From positions 74,089 to 138,088 of the forward strand of contig DATMAU010000008.1 in NCBI GenBank assembly GCA_035559775.1: 64,000 nucleotides of DNA, written 5' to 3'. The notes beneath the pieces are model-generated. The model saw only the letters and a list, made by a program, of their open reading frames with translations, did no database searches and had not been told where the DNA came from. Position 1 is the first letter of the stretch; every line of letters starts with the position of its first letter. This stretch comes from AG1 sp035559775. Lineage in GTDB: Archaea; Thermoproteota; Thermoprotei_A; Sulfolobales; AG1. Both the position numbers and the translations under genes were made by a program. This document shows, in pieces, positions 63,598 to 64,000 of the stretch.

Positions 63598-64000
63598 TTG
63601 TGTGCACCCATGAGCACAAATGTATTCAGATCTTAATAATGATCTAGGATCTTCCATAGATCTTTCCAGTATTTCCTCACAGTATTAAGGGTTATTCAGC
63701 CTTGATTATCAGTGCACTACTACCAAGCGGATCTCGAGCCATTGCCTATAACCAGCCTACATAGCCCTAAAGAGACCCTAGGGCTAGGTTTTTATGAAAA
63801 GTTTCATCCCTACGCAGGCAAGGGACTGAGAGGAGGAAGAGGACCTGGGGAGAGGATCCTAGTTTTCGATCCTGGGTAGGGTGGTTCTGTGGGTTATTTT
63901 TCTTCTGCATTAAAAAGCTATCTATGCGACTGTATCTTTCTATGTTGGTGTGAGTAGGGATAGATTATCTATGAGGTAGATCTTGTTCCCGTTGCTTGCT
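63598..64000. other. Intergenic region at the window end, no gene seen
   Basis: No open frame of convincing length or content on either strand. Visible items are small palindromes: CCCTAGGG near 63777, ATGAAA-AG-TTTCAT at about 63794-63807, and AGGATC...GATCCT near 63855-63877. They are not clear copies of R1 or R2. The region may hold regulatory sequence for the S-layer operon or the 3' flank of a gene beyond the window. Confidence 0.35.

Overview
The window looks like chromosome of a hyperthermophilic crenarchaeon (Thermoprotei). Arginine is mostly AGA/AGG and isoleucine often ATA. Genes are densely packed with short overlaps, promoters carry TATA boxes, and ribosome-binding sites are commonly GGTGAT-like. 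The gene content is archaeal: aIF1, aIF2-beta, MBF1, archaeal-type SAM synthetase, GTP-dependent dephospho-CoA kinase, the NurA-HerA-Mre11-Rad50 block, an archaeal CCA-adding enzyme and a SlaA/SlaB-like S-layer pair. A sulfocyanin, a nitrite-reductase-like multicopper protein with a Cu(I) chaperone, a flavin-dependent aromatic hydroxylase and an extradiol dioxygenase suggest respiration with oxygen or nitrogen oxides. I cannot name the genus.

Layout. 0-8.4 kb: amino-acid-type ABC binding protein (cut by the window edge), an HTH_10 regulator, a UPF0200 kinase, an isolated 3' half of a tRNA (best read as tRNA-Glu) with its own TATA box, aIF1, a hydroxylase/dioxygenase operon and class II ribonucleotide reductase. 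8.4-14.1 kb: a repeat-rich stretch with three R1 elements, one R2 element, tRNA-Ser(GGA), two poorly known genes and a degenerate P-type ATPase. 14.1-24.1 kb: MBF1, sulfocyanin, dephospho-CoA kinase, a five-gene oligopeptide-type ABC transporter and IlvD. 24.2-31.4 kb: AbrB-like, MarC, Lrp-TRASH, TatC, aIF2-beta/DUF424, a membrane glycosyltransferase, ferredoxin and a second HTH_10 regulator. 31.5-44.7 kb: SAM synthetase, a five-gene run starting with endonuclease III, a purine permease, PdxS and a PdxT gene split by an R1 element, a threonine-synthase-like/winged-helix fusion lacking the PLP lysine, and class I fumarase. 44.7-50.9 kb: DNA end-resection operon. 51-64 kb: Old-Yellow-Enzyme-like reductase, R2 element, copper proteins, ThpR/CCA enzymes and the S-layer operon.

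The most unusual material is in four places. (i) The tRNA half at about 2.5 kb points to a trans-spliced split tRNA. (ii) A family of 230-350 bp hairpin-rich interspersed elements (five R1, two related R2) has a right end carrying a TATA-like box. Four R1 copies end directly against, or inside, a gene on the same strand, and one R1 copy interrupts pdxT. (iii) Two proteins keep an enzyme fold but have lost the catalytic residues: a threonine-synthase fold joined to a winged helix beside pdxST, and a P-type ATPase without DKTGT. (iv) Two genes seem to need a non-AUG (AUA-like) start. No transposase, CRISPR array or rRNA was seen.
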